A stretch of 64,000 bases of DNA from Himantopus leucocephalus (taxonomy: Eukaryota; Chordata; Aves; Charadriiformes; Recurvirostridae): NCBI GenBank assembly GCA_003993805.1, contig RSEF01000006.1, positions 25,471,200 to 25,535,199 of the forward strand, written 5' to 3'. Within the stretch, counting starts at the first letter, position 1. Each line of letters begins with the position of its first letter. Shown here piece after piece: positions 59,713-64,000 of this stretch. The notes beneath the pieces were generated by a model, which worked only from the letters and a program-made list of their open reading frames with translations, was not told the origin of the DNA and did not search any database. A program made the position numbers and the translations under genes.

Positions 59713-62694
59713 AAAAATGCACTGTATTATGCAAAGCAGAATTGTAGTATTTCAGCCTATATTTAAATTGAGTTTTCATAGTACCAAACAAAATGGGTAG
59801 CAACAGTATGTTTTGTTTCTTTTAGTTGATTCTATTTTTCAATCTGAAATGAGAAGAAACTGCTGCCATACTGATGATAATTTTCATTTACTCAAAGAAA
59901 CCTTTTCAAACACAGAAGTGTTCTGTGCAGTAAGACAAAGCTGAGCTTTAAGCACACTTCAATATTTAATGTGCCTTTTCTATTTCATTAGAAACTATGT
60001 ATTTGTAGTGATCAGCAAACAAGACCCTGACAAAACCTCCAGGTGCATCCCAGGATATTTTCGTATGCTTAACACACAAGCTGCTCTGCCGTGCATGAAC
60101 AGCCAGATCTTGCACTAAGCCTCTTGCGGCCACAGATGTTTTTGACAGTAAATCTGATCACAGGAAGCAAGGCAAGAGTCACTAATCATCAGAGGGTTGA
60201 ATCTTTTGGATCTGAGCTTCAGTGGGTCCCCAGCACCCTTTTCTGACAATGCCAAATACAGGGTTCTGGGTGGAACCCAGCACACGCCTACAGAGAAGCA
60301 CAAAGGCTCTGCAGTCCCAAACTGCAGTGCTGCCCATGAAGAAGCTACGCACCCATTCTGCAGCCTAAGAGGGATGGAAAATTCCTTACCTCTAATGCTC
60401 CTGCAAACATTCCCAAGTGCACAGCACAGCTTTCAGCTCTAAAACCTCTAACCTGGAACTGTATCAGCTCCTATTCTCACATCCTGCATACTAAAAGGAT
60501 CTGTAAAGACAGGATTTGTTGTTGCTTCAAGGATTGACACAGTACTGTACGTTCACCTTGGCTCTGAATTGCTGGGTCTACACTTCAGGTTGTTTTTAGT
60601 GCTGCACTTCTACTTGTTTTAAAAACAAAATTGTTGTCAAGTATCATCAGCTTTAACTCTTCCCAAAGCAGGCTTATTAGTGCTCTCATTGGTAAATTCC
60701 AGATATTTTTAGCTTTCTGCTGCTGCGCTTTGTTTGCCTTCGATGTAACAAAGATTTGGGCTGTTTGGATATGCCTCAGAGGCTGGCAAAACAGAGCTTA
60801 GTGTTGGAAAGATTTCTTCTGCTGAATAAAAATGCATGGCTCGAGGTAACAACAACAGCACTGAGGTCACATTTTGCATGTTGAGAGAAGCAATTCAGAC
60901 GGACTCTGCATTTCAAGGAAACTTCAGTTTGTCTATTTTAGTAGTTGGCATAACATTCCTTTGCACTGGAATAATATTTTAAAGATGACTACACAGTCAC
61001 CTGTTCTTTTATGGGAATTTTTTATGGTTTCCCCGACACAAGTGAATCTTTTTTTATGCCTAACAAGTAGCCTTCACAATTTACCTCTCTCAGATACAGC
61101 CCACTGGGAGTCATAATCCCATACTGGAAATATCCCTGCATTTCCATGGAAACAAACTACTGTGCCAAAATATGGGCTTAGTTCTTCAATGAAGACTTCT
61201 GAACAGGGAAAAAACAGTTGCATGGCCTTCACGTTCAAATTTAATTTGCTAGCATCTAGAAATAAAAAGAAAATGACTTAAAGGTATAGTAGCCATTTAT
61301 ACACTATATCTAAGGCATTATTCAGGTGTATCAGCGTCTCCAAACAATCCAGCTTCTTATTTCTCTCCATATGCACTTAAAAGAGTGAGCCTCAAAAGCT
61401 CCACATTTGTTTAACAGTGTGCACCTGGGCTTATAAGTAGCACAAGTGGCCATGCTGTTAGTAAGCCACATACATAAGTTTTTCTGTAGTGTGCTAAAAT
61501 AAGGCATTCACAAAGCGATAGCACACATGTGATCTCAGAGTTAAAGCCTTCCGTACTCTCAGCTTCGGTTCCTCCTACGGAGTAAGCTGTTTGTGTCATC
61601 ACAAGGGTATTTGCAACTTAATAGTACTTCTGTTGTGGTATTAAGATTACCAGATAAGGGGGTCTATTAGAGTGAAAAATACCGTCATATTTCCATCTGT
61701 CTGGCAAAGGCAAGAACTGGCCTTTGGCATACTAACAGCACGCTGACCCAGCTTGGTGTTATTCTCATGTTTTTAAGAGTAAGAAAACAGAATATAGCAG
61801 CTTTTGAAACTTTCCTTACACTGTGAAGACTTGATCTTGCAGCAGCTTCTGTCTAACACTCCGATTCTTCAAGAATCCACAGACAGCAGATTAGCGGTTT
61901 GTCAGCCGGTGATTTACTGGGATGGAGCAAGCAACACATGTTTTCTCCACTCCTCATTCCCAACGCCAGCATGTGAGATCCCACAGCTCCAGACCTGGGT
62001 TTGCTCATTATACGGCTTTAAACAGCCGAACTCTGAAGAGCAGCAACACCAAGAGAGCAGGGACAATAGCCACTCGAGCACTGCACTGGTATTTGAAAAA
62101 ACATCCAGCTCAAAGCATACTAGGAACAATTTAGCTTTGCCATCTGCCTTTAGCTTTGAAACACTAATGGCTAAACCAGCCTCTGAAATCTGCAAAATTT
62201 GCACCTGTTAAACTGGAAACGTGCAAATGTGGAAATGCAGACAGCAGATGTGCGATAGTAAAGGCATGTCTCATTTTTTGCTAGGACAGTTTGAAGGCTA
62301 CTGTTGTCACATCTACCCATTCCTTTCTCTAGCCACCATACTATTTCTGTATGACACAAAGAATTGTATTATCCAGAGAACTGGGAAAGAAGCAAAACTG
62401 CTTAGTGTCTCACCAAAAGAGCCTCAAAGCCTGTAGTCCTTACATCATGATGACACTAAACACAAACCTTTAACCTAAGCAGGAGAGCCTCCTTAGAACA
62501 TGTGTATTGGAGTCTAGTACCAATAAACAGACAACAACAGTGTCTGAACAGGAGAACAAATATTTCTTTGTAGTTGCTTACATTACAAGCTCAGCAGCTT
62601 TTTAAAGTATTCAGTTCAATCTTTCATGTATAAAACTCCCACATTTACACTTTGTTTTTCATCTGTGCAATCCAGAATTTTTTTAGACAAGGTA

Positions 62695-62800
62695 CAAATT
62701 CATTAGTCCCATTTCTCAGTTATGGAAACTGAAACACAGAAAACTGACACAACTCAGCTACAGTAAAAATATGAGGTCAATTGAAGAACCAGTTCTCAAT
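62695..62800 (-). repeat. MIR-type ancient SINE fossil
   Basis: The + strand shows TCCCATTTCTCAGTTATGGA, then AACTGAAACACAGAAAACTG and ACTCAGCTACAG, collinear with inverted MIR (CCCATTTTACAGATGAGGAA, ACTGAGGCACAGAG, ACAGCTA). The right end is unclear. Confidence 0.55.
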
Positions 62801-64000
62801 TCAGCCGCCACCTCTTCCCCCAGATCGCATGCACCAACAAGCCAATCCTACCTTCTGGTTGAGTGTATCTTCACCAGAGTCAACAGGTAAAGAAAAATAT
62901 TTCAAAAATAAGATGTGGGTGTGAAAAACCTCCCTTATCCTCCAAACTGCAAAGATGGCTTAGACACAAACGCCTACTTGAGGAAGGGGCAAAACCTGTT
63001 TACGCATGTCACACTTTGGAGTAAGTTGGGAAAGACTAAAGCTATCTTTCCCATGTCTTTTCCCATGTGATGAGAAGGGAAATGCTACAGCTGAAAGCAT
63101 AAGCAATTCTGCAATAAAATCTTTGCAGTTCACCAAATCTTGGCATTAAGTTGGCAATGTTTCCAGGACACAAGCTATATTCCAATCAGATTATGCTGCA
63201 TTAATCGTATTTGCACACAATAAAAACAGGTTTTTTTCAAGCCTCATTTCCCATTCTTTTTTATTGAAACAGTTTTCAGCAGCCAATGAAAATTTTATTA
63301 TTGATTTCTGGAGAACATGGAAGCAGCTGTGATTTAAGTACAGGAAAAGCATTCCAAATGAAAGCATCCTGCCTACTGATATTACATCTTATCTACCTCA
63401 GAGACAGAAGGTAAAACTTTCAACAAGGCCATAACTTTTGGAGAAGGAGGGCAGTCACAGAGGAATCTTTTCAAGCACAATTGAGTTTGTAATTCTTACT
63501 AATTCCCTCTCCATCTGCCAATGGCCCGGTGTGAAATTACAGCCAGCTCGAGAACCCCGCTGCTTTAGCTCTGCTCCTGTCAAGGGACATCTATCCATCA
63601 CCTCATTGTGCAACCTGTCCCATTTAAGACCTAGCAATGCCAAGGCCTCCTGCATTACTTGGATCCAGACCTACTAATTACAAGTGTAGCTCACACTGAG
63701 AAGGAAGCAGCCAAATAAAACGCTGTGTGAAACCAATCTCTCTCTGCTGCATTTCCAACGGGCCTCACCAACTCCTAGTCTCAGGTGAGTGTTGCAGTGA
63801 AGACTCTCTATTGACATACCTTTACCTTTCTTCCTGCAGTTTGCAGTAAACGCCAAACAGAGAAGGCTGTCTATCTTTTGGATTACATGCAACATTTTCC
63901 TTTACCAAAGCATGGGCAGTTTTGACAGTACTAGTAAAACAGGAAGGCAGACCAGAATTGTTACTGACTACTTCTACCTGGTCAGGATGAATAAGCAGAG

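Overview
The window looks like vertebrate nuclear DNA, most likely from a bird. It has spliced genes with canonical GT-AG junctions, compact introns, a typical sauropsid CR1 LINE 3' end (27935-28310), and older L2-type and MIR-type repeat fossils. Two N positions beside long A runs point to a draft assembly. Nothing prokaryotic (operon, CRISPR array, insertion sequence) is present.

Two convergent protein-coding genes account for the recognisable coding sequence. On the + strand, coding exons 2-8 of CNNM2 (cyclin M2, magnesium transport) lie between 3874 and 25865. The large first coding exon is upstream of the window. The seven exons encode 335 residues and finish the second CBS motif, the cyclic-nucleotide-binding-like domain and the C-terminal tail, including the 66-nt cassette exon. 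On the - strand, the last 15 coding exons of NT5C2 (cytosolic purine 5'-nucleotidase II) lie between 51743 and 39072. They encode 510 residues, from just after HAD motif I to the acidic C-terminus. The exons with the start codon and motif I are not visible and must lie beyond 64000. The tail-to-tail CNNM2-NT5C2 order is the same as at human 10q24.32.

Layout: 1-3873 is the end of CNNM2 intron 1; 3874-25865 holds CNNM2 exons and introns; 25866-about 27500 is the proximal CNNM2 3'UTR. From about 27500 to 37570 is a GC-richer inter-stop region with the CR1 copy and an AT-rich block near 33650-34030 that may be the distal CNNM2 3'UTR. From about 37570 to 39071 is the NT5C2 3'UTR, 39072-51743 holds NT5C2 exons and introns, and 51744-64000 is a long 5' NT5C2 intron with repeat fossils.

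The gene content is ordinary and I found no new multi-gene system. The points most worth a second look are a GC-AG intron in CNNM2, a well-formed but unassigned exon-like ORF antisense in CNNM2 intron 6 (22980-23153), a second unassigned ORF tail in intron 1 (3057-3217), a possible 32-nt frame-shifting exon just after the cassette exon, a 15-glutamate NT5C2 tail, and an L2-like reverse-transcriptase fossil.
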